Shown piece after piece: positions 34,790-44,485 of a stretch of 64,000 bases of DNA (its first letter is position 1; each line of letters begins with the position of its first letter). A program made the position numbers and the translations under genes. The notes below the pieces were generated by a model. That model was not told the DNA's origin, ran no database searches, and saw only the letters and a list, made by a program, of their open reading frames with translations. The stretch comes from Mucilaginibacter saanensis (lineage in GTDB: Bacteria; Bacteroidota; Bacteroidia; Sphingobacteriales; Sphingobacteriaceae). Location of the stretch: positions 1 to 64,000 of the forward strand of contig NZ_JACHBZ010000007.1 of the NCBI RefSeq assembly GCF_014200575.1. Direction: 5' to 3'.

Positions 34790-36760
34790 ATGCAAAGCAG
34801 CAGCAGTTCAGAACAGTCAAGCCGGGCCGAAGATGAGTTTGAGTCGGGTTTTAATCTTTCCACCTCTGTAAAGGGAGCCCTAAAACGTGCCGAAGCTGAT
34901 GGTGATATTACGGCTATACGTATAGCGGCAGAAATTTTAAGATATCATATAGCGTATGCCGCGGGCAAGGCAAAGCAGGTTTTACAAGCGCTCAACAACG
35001 TACTAAAAGCAGGTAAGGATACCGGTGCCGGAAAACTTACATCCCGCCAATGGCTGGCAGCAGTTGAGCAGCTTTTTAACCACGGCCAGGTAAAACGAAT
35101 GCACGGGCGCCTGTTTATTGTATCGCTGGCAATGCTTGATGCCGATTTGCGTGATCAGCTACTGCCTGACCAGGTTTTGCATGATTTGATTGGAGAGCTG
35201 GAAGAGGATATTAACGGACAATTGTCTGCCAGTGGTAAACCCCTTTTTGATAGTATGCTTGATATTTATGAGGATAACGATCAACTGGAAAACACGGACG
35301 ATAACCCGGTAAAAAACAAGATAGGCGATTTGCTTGACAGATCGTCCTTTGCTGAATTTGTTGTGCGGCTTATCAATAACACCCCTCTAGGGAACGGATC
35401 ATTTTCCATCCACCTGCATGCGCCCTGGGGAGCGGGCAAAACCTCTTTCATGAATTTTATGAAAGAATCGTTAAGGAACACGCCCAAGGTAAACGATAGC
35501 CCCGCCTGGTATATCGCTGATTTTAATGCCTGGCAAAATCAAAGTTTGCCCTATCCCTGGTGGACGTTTATGAATAATCTTTACGACCAGGTAAAGGCCG
35601 ATCTGGCCTGGGGTTTCAGATTAAGGATATGGTTCTGGAGAATGAAAACCAAATTCTTACACCAGTTTGTGGCTTTGTTGGCTTGCTGTGCGGCGCTGTA
35701 CTTTTTAGGCACAACGCAAAGCGGCGACTTTGCCAAGGTGCTTGATAGTACCAGTAAAATTATGGGTGCCCTGGTAGGTATATGGGGCATTATTTTCTCC
35801 CTTAGCCAGGTACTGACGGCAGGTTCGCAGAAGGCAGCTCAATATTACCTGGAAAGCCGGGATAATCCCATGGGGGAGTATCATAAAAACTTTATCAGGA
35901 TTGTTAAGGCCATGCGCTCATCAAAACTGGTGGTGTTTGTTGATGACCTTGACCGCTGTAAAAGCGCCTATGTGGTAGAATTTTTGGAAAGCCTGCAAAC
36001 CCTTTTTAAAGAAGAAAACGTGCTTTTTATTATTGCCGCAGATATGGGCTGGCTGCACGCCTGTTACGAGGTAGAATATGACAAGATCAAGAGCTTTGTT
36101 AATGTGCAGGGAAAAACCATTGGTCCGCTGTTTATTGAAAAAATGTTTCAGCTTTCGGTGGCCTTGCCCGGGGTGCCCGAAAGTATAAAGGAGAAATGCT
36201 GGAACGCAATGCTTGGCCAGGAAGCAGCTGTAACCGCGCCAGATGTTAAAGAGCCTGCAGAAACAAAAGCCACGGGCCAAACCTTTGCCGAAAACCATGA
36301 ACAGCGTTTACAGACTTTAAAAAGCCTGTCGACCAAGAAAACCATGAAGCAAACCGAACATTTCCTGGTTCCCTATAGCCAGTTTTTGGATCTGAACCCA
36401 AGGAACATGAAACGTTTGCTGAATAACTATCTGATCAATAAAGCCTCATCCCTTATTTCGCATATTGATATTGACAAGCACCAGCTGATACTTTGGACTA
36501 TTATTCAAATACAATGGCCGGTTTTATCCGGTTACCTGATTCGTCACCCCGACAAAATTCTAGATAATGGTGTTGTTGAGGCCATGGGTATTCCCGAAGA
36601 GATCAGGCAGCTAACCGAGATGGAAGAGGTTAAAGCGGTAATAGTTGGCCGTGGGTTTAATAAACCCTTAAAGCCCGAAACCGTGATTAACTGCGGGTTG
36701 CTCTTTAGTTGTATCACCTATCACTCGCCCGAAAAAAATAAAAGCGGGCAACCAGCATAA
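34790..36760 (+). CDS. KAP family P-loop NTPase with membrane insertion
   Basis: A 656-residue protein. The N-terminal 150 residues are helical and begin with a Ser-rich stretch. Walker A WGAGKTS is at about 213-219 and Walker B VVFVDDLDRC near 380-390, matching the KAP family (Kidins220/ARMS and PifA). Two hydrophobic segments (about 286-305 and 325-345) interrupt the NTPase domain, the family hallmark that anchors it in the membrane. A possible catalytic and sensor tail NPRNMKRLLNNYL lies near 537. Some bacterial KAP proteins take part in phage exclusion, but nothing adjacent suggests a defence cluster, so the role stays open. Confidence 0.88.
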   Translation: MQSSSSSEQSSRAEDEFESGFNLSTSVKGALKRAEADGDITAIRIAAEILRYHIAYAAGKAKQVLQALNNVLKAGKDTGAGKLTSRQWLAAVEQLFNHGQVKRMHGRLFIVSLAMLDADLRDQLLPDQVLHDLIGELEEDINGQLSASGKPLFDSMLDIYEDNDQLENTDDNPVKNKIGDLLDRSSFAEFVVRLINNTPLGNGSFSIHLHAPWGAGKTSFMNFMKESLRNTPKVNDSPAWYIADFNAWQNQSLPYPWWTFMNNLYDQVKADLAWGFRLRIWFWRMKTKFLHQFVALLACCAALYFLGTTQSGDFAKVLDSTSKIMGALVGIWGIIFSLSQVLTAGSQKAAQYYLESRDNPMGEYHKNFIRIVKAMRSSKLVVFVDDLDRCKSAYVVEFLESLQTLFKEENVLFIIAADMGWLHACYEVEYDKIKSFVNVQGKTIGPLFIEKMFQLSVALPGVPESIKEKCWNAMLGQEAAVTAPDVKEPAETKATGQTFAENHEQRLQTLKSLSTKKTMKQTEHFLVPYSQFLDLNPRNMKRLLNNYLINKASSLISHIDIDKHQLILWTIIQIQWPVLSGYLIRHPDKILDNGVVEAMGIPEEIRQLTEMEEVKAVIVGRGFNKPLKPETVINCGLLFSCITYHSPEKNKSGQPA

Positions 36761-36850
36761 ATTAAGGGAGGCAGCATCCAAAAGGGATGATCAATCTATT
36801 AGTGATAAAACTTCAAAAAATGTTGAAAGAGAGATGATACGTCCCATCCG

Positions 36851-36990
36851 GCTCCGGTAGGAGTATCGTGTTATAGCATCATGAGTAAACGCTTAGCTCC
36901 ATAGGAGCTCCCTATAATATGTATACTATAAACAGGATACCCCGATGGGTTTTTGGCTTTAGCATGCTGCCAAAACAAACATATCATGGG
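36851..36990. repeat. Family E repeat, long copy
   Basis: GCTCCGGTAGGAGTATCGTG, then CGCTTAGCTCCATAGGAGC, then ACTATAAACAGGATACCCC with GATGGG, and a tail CATGCTGCCAAAACAAAC with ATATCATGGG. All blocks recur in the same order at 51761-51940. The remainder of 36761-37178 has no visible gene. Confidence 0.65.
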
Positions 36991-37178
36991 CATATAGCAA
37001 AAATAGGGACGGGAAGGTGTGATGAAAAAATATATGTTCAGTTTTACGGGCGGCCCCGGGCGGTATATTTAAAAGTAATTATAATATATTTGTTATAAGC
37101 GCTTTATGTATTGTTTGCAACATGCAAAAGAGTATGGGGAGCATGTGTGTGTGGATCATATAATTTTATAATATTTTT

Positions 37179-37760
37179 ATGGAAGTTTTTAGCCACATAA
37201 AATATGTAATAGGTATAACCTTAAGCTTTAGTATAGCTCACTTACTAAGGGGGACGGTTAAATTTATACAGCACCCCAACCGTGTTAAGCCATACATTAC
37301 CCATTTGCTATGGGTGCTGTACATGTTTTTAACGCTGGTGCATTTTTGGTGGTGGGAGTTTAAGTTAACCGGCATTACAGAATGGCATTTTTTCACCTAC
37401 TTTTTTATCATCCTGTATATCACCAATTATTATGTAATATGCTCCCTGCTTTATCCGGACGATATTAATGATTATAAGGACTACAAGGACTATTATTTTT
37501 CGCGCCGGAAATGGCTTTTTAGTTTTTTCTCCATTGCTTTTTGCGCCGATTTTATTGATACGCTGATTAAAGGTAAAACCTATTTTGATTCCTTAGGCTG
37601 GGAGTTCCCGGCCCGGAATATTATTCATTTGGTGTTTTGTATCGTGGCTATCAATATCAAAAATCCCAAATTTCACTTCGTTATGGTAGTGCTGTTTATT
37701 GTATATGAGTTGTGTTATATAGCCAGGTTATATGATATTGAAACGGTGCTGAAGCATTAA
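37179..37760 (+). CDS. Six-helix membrane protein, unknown function
   Basis: A 193-residue integral membrane protein with about six hydrophobic segments, rich in aromatic residues (HFWWWEF, WHFFTYFF). A polar loop YPDDINDYKDYKDYYFSRR lies near residue 90-108. No motif or family was recognised. TATATTTG near 37082-37091 may be a distant -7 box. Confidence 0.65.
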   Translation: MEVFSHIKYVIGITLSFSIAHLLRGTVKFIQHPNRVKPYITHLLWVLYMFLTLVHFWWWEFKLTGITEWHFFTYFFIILYITNYYVICSLLYPDDINDYKDYKDYYFSRRKWLFSFFSIAFCADFIDTLIKGKTYFDSLGWEFPARNIIHLVFCIVAINIKNPKFHFVMVVLFIVYELCYIARLYDIETVLKH

Positions 37761-37946
37761 CCACGGGCTGTAAGCCGCAAACCACGATAATTTTAAATAC
37801 ATACGTTACTTTGTAGTAACATGCGCATAGCTAATATGATAAAAGGCTTATATTTCTGTTAAGTTATTTGTAAAATATAGGATATATTTTGCCGATGAGT
37901 TATTTTTATGATTATGGCTTTGGTAAATTATTGAAAAGAAAGGTTT

Positions 37947-38177
37947 TTACATTCTGAACCTCAGGGATACAGAACGGCCCAGCGCCTGTGCCAGTTCGGG
38001 ATCAATTAATGGGCCATCGCCCATTTGAACCCATGCACCGCGTACGTCTTTTTGCAAGAGTATTTTTTCACCATTTAACAATATTTCAAGCTCGCTGGTA
38101 GCCTTATTAATTGGACTGGTGTTTATTTGATAAACGTGGTCGGTGTCGTTATATGTTATCCTTAGTGGCAGTCCCAT
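37947..38177 (-). CDS. Conserved small hypothetical protein
   Basis: A 76-residue soluble protein starting MGLPLRITYND, rich in beta-type residues. The frame stays open upstream to 38264, but those codons look random, so the internal Met is preferred. No motif was seen. It lies 210 bases downstream of a response regulator on the same strand. Confidence 0.5.
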   Translation of the reverse strand: MGLPLRITYNDTDHVYQINTSPINKATSELEILLNGEKILLQKDVRGAWVQMGDGPLIDPELAQALGRSVSLRFRM

Positions 38178-38386
38178 CTTTGTCTCCTCGGGGGTAAATA
38201 TACAATTGTTGGTAGTAAATCGGGCATTATAAAAAAATGTGATGTATAAATAGTTGAGCATCACGGCAAAATTATTTCAAGGTTTTACCAGTAAACTGCC
38301 CGATAGTCAGTACGTTGGCTCCTGTAAGGTGATTAATGTAAAGTGTAAATACCGGCAAAAATGAAAATGGTGAGAAGGGTGTTAAT

Positions 38387-38752
38387 TTAAGCGGCCAGCT
38401 GGTATTCTATCTTTTCGAGCAGGTTGCTCATACCAAAAGGTTTACACAATATTCCGTCTGGAGCACCTTTTTGGTGTGACAATTGATCGTTGGCATCGCC
38501 ATCGGCACAAATAATTACAGGGAGGTTTTTGGTTTCCTGGTTTCGCTTTAACAGGCTGCAGATCTCATGCCCATCCATACCGGGCAAAAGATCATCAAGA
38601 ATCACCAGGTCGGGGTGGTTTGATCTGATGTTGTTAAAAATATGATCGGCACGGTTCAATGCAATTACGTCATACCCCCGGCTGGTTAATATGTATGACA
38701 TTACCTCTATCATTAACTCGTTGTGATCAACTATTAATATTTTCTTGCTCAT
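38387..38752 (-). CDS. Stand-alone response regulator receiver protein
   Basis: A 121-residue CheY-like domain with no output domain. The phosphoacceptor Asp lies in LVILDDLLPGMDGHEIC near residue 53, the acidic pair in IVDHNE near 8 (DH rather than the common DD), and the conserved Lys in CKPFG near 106. No histidine kinase is adjacent, so the partner is unknown. Confidence 0.9.
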   Translation of the reverse strand: MSKKILIVDHNELMIEVMSYILTSRGYDVIALNRADHIFNNIRSNHPDLVILDDLLPGMDGHEICSLLKRNQETKNLPVIICADGDANDQLSHQKGAPDGILCKPFGMSNLLEKIEYQLAA

Positions 38753-38968
38753 GATCTTTCCATCTCTTCAGTTATTATCAATGCAAAGCACATGCCATTG
38801 ATTTTCTTGAAGTTAGAGGGGGGCCGGCCAGCAGGAAAGATGTATTGTATGGAGGACGGTTATTATAGAAATTGGACCGGCCAGGCAGCGGGAGAAAGGT
38901 TAATAACCCAATCAACCATTCCCAAACAACAACATCATCAATGCTGCCTGGTCAAATCCAATTTAAAA

Positions 38969-39598
38969 TTATATGTGGATAAAAAGTTCTTCTTTAGGGC
39001 GGCGTACCTTGATCATTTTGCTGTACTGATCATCTTCGGCACGGAAACCAACTGCGGCAATAACTGAAGTGGTTAAGCCTTTTTCTTTCAGGCCCAGTAT
39101 TTCGTCAAATTTTTCAGCATCAAAGCCCTCCATCGGTGCGGCATCAACGCCAAGATCAGCAGCAGCGCTTAACAGCACTCCTAAGGCAATGTACGCCTGT
39201 TTGTGTGACCATGCAACTTTTTGTTCGTCAGAACGGCTGCTTAAGGTGCCTAAAACCATTTGTTCATAGCCTTCCAGGCTTGCACGTTCAATACCGCGGG
39301 TTGCGGCAACAAGGTCTATGAATTTTTTGCCGAAGTCTTCGTCAAGGGTGGTTAACGAAGCAAAAACAAATAATGCTGATGAATCGGTAATTTGTGGCTG
39401 GTTATAACCTACAGCCCGTAATTTTTCTTTAGTTTCGGCGTCCTGAACAACAATCACCTTAAATGATTGTAATCCCAAAGAGGTAGGGGCAAGCTGTACG
39501 GCGCTCAGCAGGGTATCTAACTGTGCAGCACTTAGTTTTTTTGAAGGGTCAAACTTTTTAACGGCGGCCCTCCATTGTAATTTCTCTATTAGCGACAT
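38969..39598 (-). CDS. Nitroreductase family NAD(P)H-dependent oxidoreductase (NfsB-like)
   Basis: A 209-residue FMN flavoprotein of the nitroreductase superfamily. RAAVKKFDPSKKLS near residue 9 and APTSLGLQSFKV near 37 give the FMN-binding residues; GVDAAPMEGFDAEKFDEIL near 150 and AAVGFRAEDD near 183 are typical of NfsB. It reduces nitroaromatics or quinones in vitro; the natural substrate is not known. It stands alone. Confidence 0.92.
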   Translation of the reverse strand: MSLIEKLQWRAAVKKFDPSKKLSAAQLDTLLSAVQLAPTSLGLQSFKVIVVQDAETKEKLRAVGYNQPQITDSSALFVFASLTTLDEDFGKKFIDLVAATRGIERASLEGYEQMVLGTLSSRSDEQKVAWSHKQAYIALGVLLSAAADLGVDAAPMEGFDAEKFDEILGLKEKGLTTSVIAAVGFRAEDDQYSKMIKVRRPKEELFIHI

Positions 39599-39664
39599 GA
39601 TTAATTTCTAATTATTTAACAAAAATATATGTTTAAACACGTATTTTAGTCATGCCAGCGTAAA

Positions 39665-41911
39665 CTATAAATTCGCCTTTTGCTTCAGCTCATCTTCTTT
39701 GTCGCTTTGCTCTTTTTTAAGGGCGCGTTTTTCCTGCCTGATGTCTTTCCGGGTTTTACCGGCGGTGTCAATATTGTCAATTTTGTTCTTATACTCCAGT
39801 TTAAGAGCCTCTATCTGTTCCTTCAGTTTTTCTTTGGCGGTTTTTTCCTTTAACTTTTCTTTCTCTTCTTCCTTTTTGGCGGTAGTATCTTTTTTACCAA
39901 AAAGACGTTGAAAAAAGCTTGGCTTTTTAACCGGATCTTCCAGCACCGGCATTACCTCATTATCATCGTTCTGCTTCATTAAACTATCGGCAGTAGCGGT
40001 ATCAACCGGGGCAATGGTTCTGCGCAGCCCTTCTCTCAGGCGTACGGTATAAAAGCCATAGGCACTGGTATCCCGCGGGGTATAGCCTTTATTAGCCATC
40101 AACTTACCTATAAGGTTAAAGTAGCCATGCAAACCCGGGCGCAAGGTGCCATCGGGCTGAAAAGCGTACAGGCCGCCTTTGGGGTAGGGTACAATACTGG
40201 CCAGATAAATACTTTCGCCCAGGGTAAGCTCTGCCGGCGATTTGCCGAAATAGTAATGCGAAGCCTCTCCGATGCCATAAATATTACGACCCCACTCAAT
40301 AATGTTAAAGTAAACCTCCAGCATCCGGTTTTTGGTCATGATGCGGTTGTTTTCAATGATCCAAACAATCAGGATCTCTTCAATTTTGCGGGCAAGGGTT
40401 TTTTCTCTGCTCAGGTAGGCGTTTTTAACCAGTTGCATGGATATACCACTACCGCCGCGCTTAAATTTTTTGTCCTTAAAATCGGTAGCTATTGATTTGC
40501 GGATGGCTTCTTCCACAAAACCATGATTGGTATAAAAGGAAGGGTCTTCGGCGGTCATTACGGCATTACGCAGGTTGGGCGAAATTTGCTCAAGCGGCGT
40601 AAATTCCGAGTTTTCAGGGCCGATCAGGTGCGGTGCCATCGGTTTGCCTTTTTCATAAGGCGTGTATACAAATGGGCTATTCAGCTTGGCTAAATCTGTT
40701 TTACCATATTTTATGATCCTGAAATTATCCTTTGACAGCCGCGAATCAAACACCAGGTCGTCGGGCTTGGTGGTGTTCATATAAAAATTAAGGGCGTAGT
40801 TTAACTTACCGGCAACCTGTATGCCATCAAGCGCATCAAACATACCCGAGGGGAACGAGTCAAAAATGTCGGCAGCATTTAGCCAGCCGGTATTAATTTT
40901 AAGTTCGTAAATTTTAACCGGGTTAAGTGTGTATTTGATATAGGGCCTGGCGGTAAGCTTTCTGACATGTATAAGCGATGAACTATCAATAGATACATAG
41001 TTATTGCCTACAAACAAATTGGCATCAATGGAGGCATCCGGAAATACAATATCGCCCGATGATATGGCTGGGTGATTGATAAGCAGGTTGTGCACCGCCC
41101 ATGAGCCATAAATTTTTGTTACGCCGCCGCTGTGTTCCACCTTGCTAAGCCTGGTGCTGATGGTATCGAAATTTAATTTAAGCCGCAGCTTTTTTTCAAT
41201 GATGGGCAGCTCCACTTTTTTACCGTCGGCATACAGTTTTACATCAATGTCTTTATCAGAAGGATGCATTTTACCATCCACGTGCCATACGGAAGCGCCG
41301 TTATCCACGTCAATGGTTGAGGTAAGGTTTCCATCTTTAATCAGTGCGGTTTTGGTCTGCAATTTTAAACGGCTGCTATCATCCCTGAAACTGAGGGTAA
41401 AATTATTAAGGCGCAGGTTATCCGGAATTTTATATAACACCTCGTTCACCAGGTGGTCGGCCAGTTCAGCAAGGTCTACCTTATCATGTGTGGCGGTGGT
41501 GTCTTTTTTCTTTTTAAACAGAAAATCAAAATTCTTTACCCCTTTAACACTGGTGAGGTTAATAAACCCATCCTGTAAAATAACATCGGCCAGTTTAATT
41601 TCGCCCACGGTGAGCGGCAAAAGCTTTACACTTACCACCAGGTTTTTAATATGCAGCAGGCTGTCGCGCTGCTCGGGAACTATGGTAATATCAGTGAATG
41701 ACACGGTACTGGCCCCCGAAAAATGAGCCGAACCTATTTTTACATCTAAATTATAATCCCTCTTGGCTTTTGCTTTAGCTTTGTCAATAGCCTTTTGAAG
41801 CAGGGACTCGCGTTTTGAATAAGTAATATAGCCGCCTATCAAAAATATAAGTAACAACGGTATTAGTATAAATGCGGCTATGCGTATGTATTTAGGATTA
41901 AGGCGCTTCAT
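39665..41911 (-). CDS. AsmA-like / GT51 peptidoglycan glycosyltransferase fusion
   Basis: A 748-residue inner-membrane protein. An N-terminal anchor (about 9-28) is followed by a long beta-rich AsmA/DUF748-like periplasmic section (about 40-420), then a GT51 domain (about 430-620). The glycosyltransferase motifs are visible: TAEDPSFYTNHGF (catalytic Glu about 455), KRGGSGISMQLVKN, ARKIEEILI and KNRMLEVYFNIIEWG. There is no transpeptidase domain, so it is a MtgA-type enzyme for lipid II polymerisation. The tail (after 690) is Lys/Glu-rich coiled coil. Unusual combined architecture. Confidence 0.9.
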   Translation of the reverse strand: MKRLNPKYIRIAAFILIPLLLIFLIGGYITYSKRESLLQKAIDKAKAKAKRDYNLDVKIGSAHFSGASTVSFTDITIVPEQRDSLLHIKNLVVSVKLLPLTVGEIKLADVILQDGFINLTSVKGVKNFDFLFKKKKDTTATHDKVDLAELADHLVNEVLYKIPDNLRLNNFTLSFRDDSSRLKLQTKTALIKDGNLTSTIDVDNGASVWHVDGKMHPSDKDIDVKLYADGKKVELPIIEKKLRLKLNFDTISTRLSKVEHSGGVTKIYGSWAVHNLLINHPAISSGDIVFPDASIDANLFVGNNYVSIDSSSLIHVRKLTARPYIKYTLNPVKIYELKINTGWLNAADIFDSFPSGMFDALDGIQVAGKLNYALNFYMNTTKPDDLVFDSRLSKDNFRIIKYGKTDLAKLNSPFVYTPYEKGKPMAPHLIGPENSEFTPLEQISPNLRNAVMTAEDPSFYTNHGFVEEAIRKSIATDFKDKKFKRGGSGISMQLVKNAYLSREKTLARKIEEILIVWIIENNRIMTKNRMLEVYFNIIEWGRNIYGIGEASHYYFGKSPAELTLGESIYLASIVPYPKGGLYAFQPDGTLRPGLHGYFNLIGKLMANKGYTPRDTSAYGFYTVRLREGLRRTIAPVDTATADSLMKQNDDNEVMPVLEDPVKKPSFFQRLFGKKDTTAKKEEEKEKLKEKTAKEKLKEQIEALKLEYKNKIDNIDTAGKTRKDIRQEKRALKKEQSDKEDELKQKANL

Positions 41912-42028
41912 GTGTAAATTTTTCCAAAACTAAACTAAATCTTATCCCCTGCAAACGGTTGTTTCTGCAAATTGTTTCTTTAACAAACGCAAATCAATAA
42001 CCTGTTTTCATATTTTTGCCATAATATT

Positions 42029-43117
42029 ATGATAATTACCAAAGAACAAGTTTTACAAGCACTGGGCAATGTGGAAGAGCCGGATCTGAAAAAAGACCTG
42101 GTTACCCTTAACATGATACAGGATATACATATTGATGGCAACCTGGTTAGCTTCTCGGTTATACTAACAACGCCGGCCTGTCCGCTAAAGGCGATGATTG
42201 AAAATGCCTGCCGCAATGCCATTGGTCATTTTATAAGTAAGGAGGCTGTGGTGAGCATTAACATGACATCAAGGGTTACCTCGCAAAAAAACACCGGTGT
42301 GCCAGGTGTTAAAAATATTATAGCCGTAGCCTCCGGCAAAGGCGGCGTTGGAAAATCAACAGTGGCAGCTAACCTGGCGCTGGGTTTGGCGCAGGCCGGG
42401 GCCAAGGTGGGCTTAATTGATGCTGATATTTACGGGCCGTCGGTACCTATTATGTTTGGTTTGGAGGGCGCCCGCCCGCAAGCCAGCGTGGTTGACGGCA
42501 AAACGCGCATTGAGCCTATTGAAAAATATGGCATCAAGCTATTGTCAATAGGGTTCTTTACTGATCCTAACCAGCCGGTGCCATGGCGCGGGCCAATGGT
42601 ATCAACCGCGGTAAAACAATTGTTTAACGATGCGGACTGGGGCGAGCTGGATTACTTGGTGATTGACCTGCCGCCGGGCACCGGCGATATTCATATCACC
42701 GTTACGCAAAGCTTCCCGGTTACCGGGGCGGTAATTGTAACCACGCCGCAAAACGTGGCCCTTGCCGATGCTAAAAAGGGAGTAGGTATGTTTTTAATGC
42801 CGGCGATTAATGTGCCGGTATTGGGTGTAGTGGAGAACATGTCATACTTTACGCCAGCTGAACTACCCGAAAACAAATATTATATTTTTGGTAAAGGAGG
42901 CGGTCAAAAATTAGCTATGCAGCTTGATGTACCATTTTTGGGTGAAATTCCGTTAGTAAAAGGTATAAGCGACTCTGGCGATGCAGGTAAGCCAACCATA
43001 CTGGAAGAGGATGGTATAATGACCAAGGCATTTTTAGAGATGGCCCGCCGGGTTGCACAGCAGGTTGCTATATCAAATGCGAAGGCATTAAGCAATCAGC
43101 CGGTTGATAGTAACTAA
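42029..43117 (+). CDS. Mrp/NBP35 family Fe-S carrier P-loop ATPase
   Basis: A 362-residue protein with an N-terminal MIP18/DUF59 domain (about 1-85) and a ParA-like ATPase domain. The deviant Walker A GKGGVGKST is at about 103-111 and Walker B DLPPGTGD near 215. Mrp proteins carry [4Fe-4S] clusters to targets, usually on a C-terminal CxxC. Here the corresponding stretch reads NMSYFTPAELPENKYYIFG with no cysteine, so cluster binding must use other residues or is lost. A possible -7 box TATTTTTG lies at 42011-42018. An NFU gene follows at 43294. Confidence 0.93.
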   Translation: MIITKEQVLQALGNVEEPDLKKDLVTLNMIQDIHIDGNLVSFSVILTTPACPLKAMIENACRNAIGHFISKEAVVSINMTSRVTSQKNTGVPGVKNIIAVASGKGGVGKSTVAANLALGLAQAGAKVGLIDADIYGPSVPIMFGLEGARPQASVVDGKTRIEPIEKYGIKLLSIGFFTDPNQPVPWRGPMVSTAVKQLFNDADWGELDYLVIDLPPGTGDIHITVTQSFPVTGAVIVTTPQNVALADAKKGVGMFLMPAINVPVLGVVENMSYFTPAELPENKYYIFGKGGGQKLAMQLDVPFLGEIPLVKGISDSGDAGKPTILEEDGIMTKAFLEMARRVAQQVAISNAKALSNQPVDSN

Positions 43118-43240
43118 AAAAGAATAAAATAACAGGATCAAGGATAACAGACTATAAGACAAAGGATAAAAGGCAGGAATGATTTTTTAATCATATATTA
43201 TTCTTCCGGCCGTCATCTTTTATCTATACTTTAAAAGCCC

Positions 43241-43271
43241 TTTGTCCAACAAAAATAATTAAGTAACTTTA
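43241..43271 (+). promoter_or_regulatory. Promoter of the NFU gene
   Basis: TTTG at 43241-43244, exactly 19 bases, then TAACTTTA at 43264-43271, one base off the TAnnTTTG consensus. The start codon lies 23 bases downstream. Confidence 0.6.
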
Positions 43272-43293
43272 CTTCTATTATAAATTAGTAAAA

Positions 43294-43572
43294 ATGAGTT
43301 TATTAAGTCAGGTAGAAACAGCTTTAGATACCATCCGTCCGTATTTGGAAGCTGATGGCGGGAATGTTTCGGTTGAGGAAATCACCCCTGAAGGTGTAGT
43401 TAAATTAAAGCTATTAGGTTCATGCGGCTCATGCCCTATGAGCATCATGACGCTTAAGGCGGGTATTGAGCAGGCAATTAAGAAATCGGTACCTGAAGTT
43501 ACCGCTATTGAGGCTATAAACCTAACGGATATTGATGACCCTAACGCGGTGCTTCCGGAAAATTTAAGATAG
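43294..43572 (+). CDS. NifU family (NFU) Fe-S scaffold protein
   Basis: A 92-residue stand-alone NFU domain. DTIRPYLEADGGNVSV opens it and the cluster-binding pair lies in LLGSCGSCPMS near residues 49-52, giving one Cys pair per monomer and a bridging [4Fe-4S] cluster in a dimer. It acts as a scaffold or carrier in Fe-S assembly. The Mrp ATPase gene just upstream suggests a joint role in cluster delivery. Confidence 0.95.
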   Translation: MSLLSQVETALDTIRPYLEADGGNVSVEEITPEGVVKLKLLGSCGSCPMSIMTLKAGIEQAIKKSVPEVTAIEAINLTDIDDPNAVLPENLR

Positions 43573-43689
43573 AGTGTTAAGTATTGTTAAAATGCCGGGT
43601 TATTTACGGCATTAACTTACTTTTGATTAAAGTTTTGAAACTTTTTCCGCACGTACGGGTAATATACAAGGGGGGAGAGTGATTGGTAT

Positions 43690-44328
43690 ATGAAATATTT
43701 AATTGCCATATTTTTTTTATTTGCAGCAGTTGGCGTATTTGCACAAACCCATGATGACAGGCCAATTGTGCAGTTTACAGGTGTAACTCATAACGCAGAC
43801 AGCCTTAGTGTGGTAGTGCCTTACGTAACCATCACCAATACCTCCACAAATAACTCGGTTAGCGTATCCAATTATAAAGGTTATTTTTCTTTTGTTGCCC
43901 ATGAGCGGGATACCTTGCGTTTTACCTGTGTGGGTTACGGGGCGGTAACCATTACCATACCTGCAAAAGTGCATAACAACAGCTATACACTTGAGGTAAG
44001 CCTTAAATCGCAAATTATTAACCTGCCTACATTCCATGTGTTCCCATGGGCTACTACAGATGAGTTTAGGAAAGATTTTCTCGCCATTAAACTGGCTGAT
44101 GATGACCTGGAAATAGCACGTAAAAATATAAACCGGACTTCGTTAACAGCGCTTTCAAACATATTGCCAAGGGATGCGCAGGAAATACAATCGGCCAATG
44201 CACAGGCAATGCATACCAGCATTTTAAATTCCCACTCATTAACACCCAACCCACTGCTTAACCCGCTGGCCTGGGGCAGCCTGATCAAGCAGATAACTGA
44301 CTCTGATAACAAGAGCAGTAATAATTGA
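43690..44328 (+). CDS. Exported carboxypeptidase-regulatory-like domain protein
   Basis: A 212-residue protein with a Sec signal (KYLIAIFFLFAAVGVFAQ, cleavage near residue 19). Residues about 30-110 form a beta-sandwich like the regulatory domain of carboxypeptidases and TonB receptors (VPYVTITNTSTNNSVSVSN, GYFSFVAHERDTLRFT). The rest is helical and polar. It has no TonB box or barrel, so it is not a receptor. Probably periplasmic; function unknown. Confidence 0.8.
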   Translation: MKYLIAIFFLFAAVGVFAQTHDDRPIVQFTGVTHNADSLSVVVPYVTITNTSTNNSVSVSNYKGYFSFVAHERDTLRFTCVGYGAVTITIPAKVHNNSYTLEVSLKSQIINLPTFHVFPWATTDEFRKDFLAIKLADDDLEIARKNINRTSLTALSNILPRDAQEIQSANAQAMHTSILNSHSLTPNPLLNPLAWGSLIKQITDSDNKSSNN

Positions 44329-44485
44329 TTTTTTGTATTTGTTGTTCTGTGTTATCCCTTGCCGGGATAACGATGGTGTGCTTTTATTCCATTTATCGTT
44401 GAATGGCGAATAAGCACCGGAAGATTTAAATTTTGGCTAAAGCCCGTATCTGCCCCTTGTTATCCGTCCCATAAATGGGACGGCA

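Noticed and set aside
38792..39067. 91-codon plus-strand frame between the receiver gene and the nitroreductase
   Set aside because: Its end lies inside the 3' part of the well-supported nitroreductase gene and it has no recognisable features.
41142..41726. 194-codon frame antisense to the AsmA/GT51 gene
   Set aside because: Shadow of the real gene with Ser/Leu bias and no motif.
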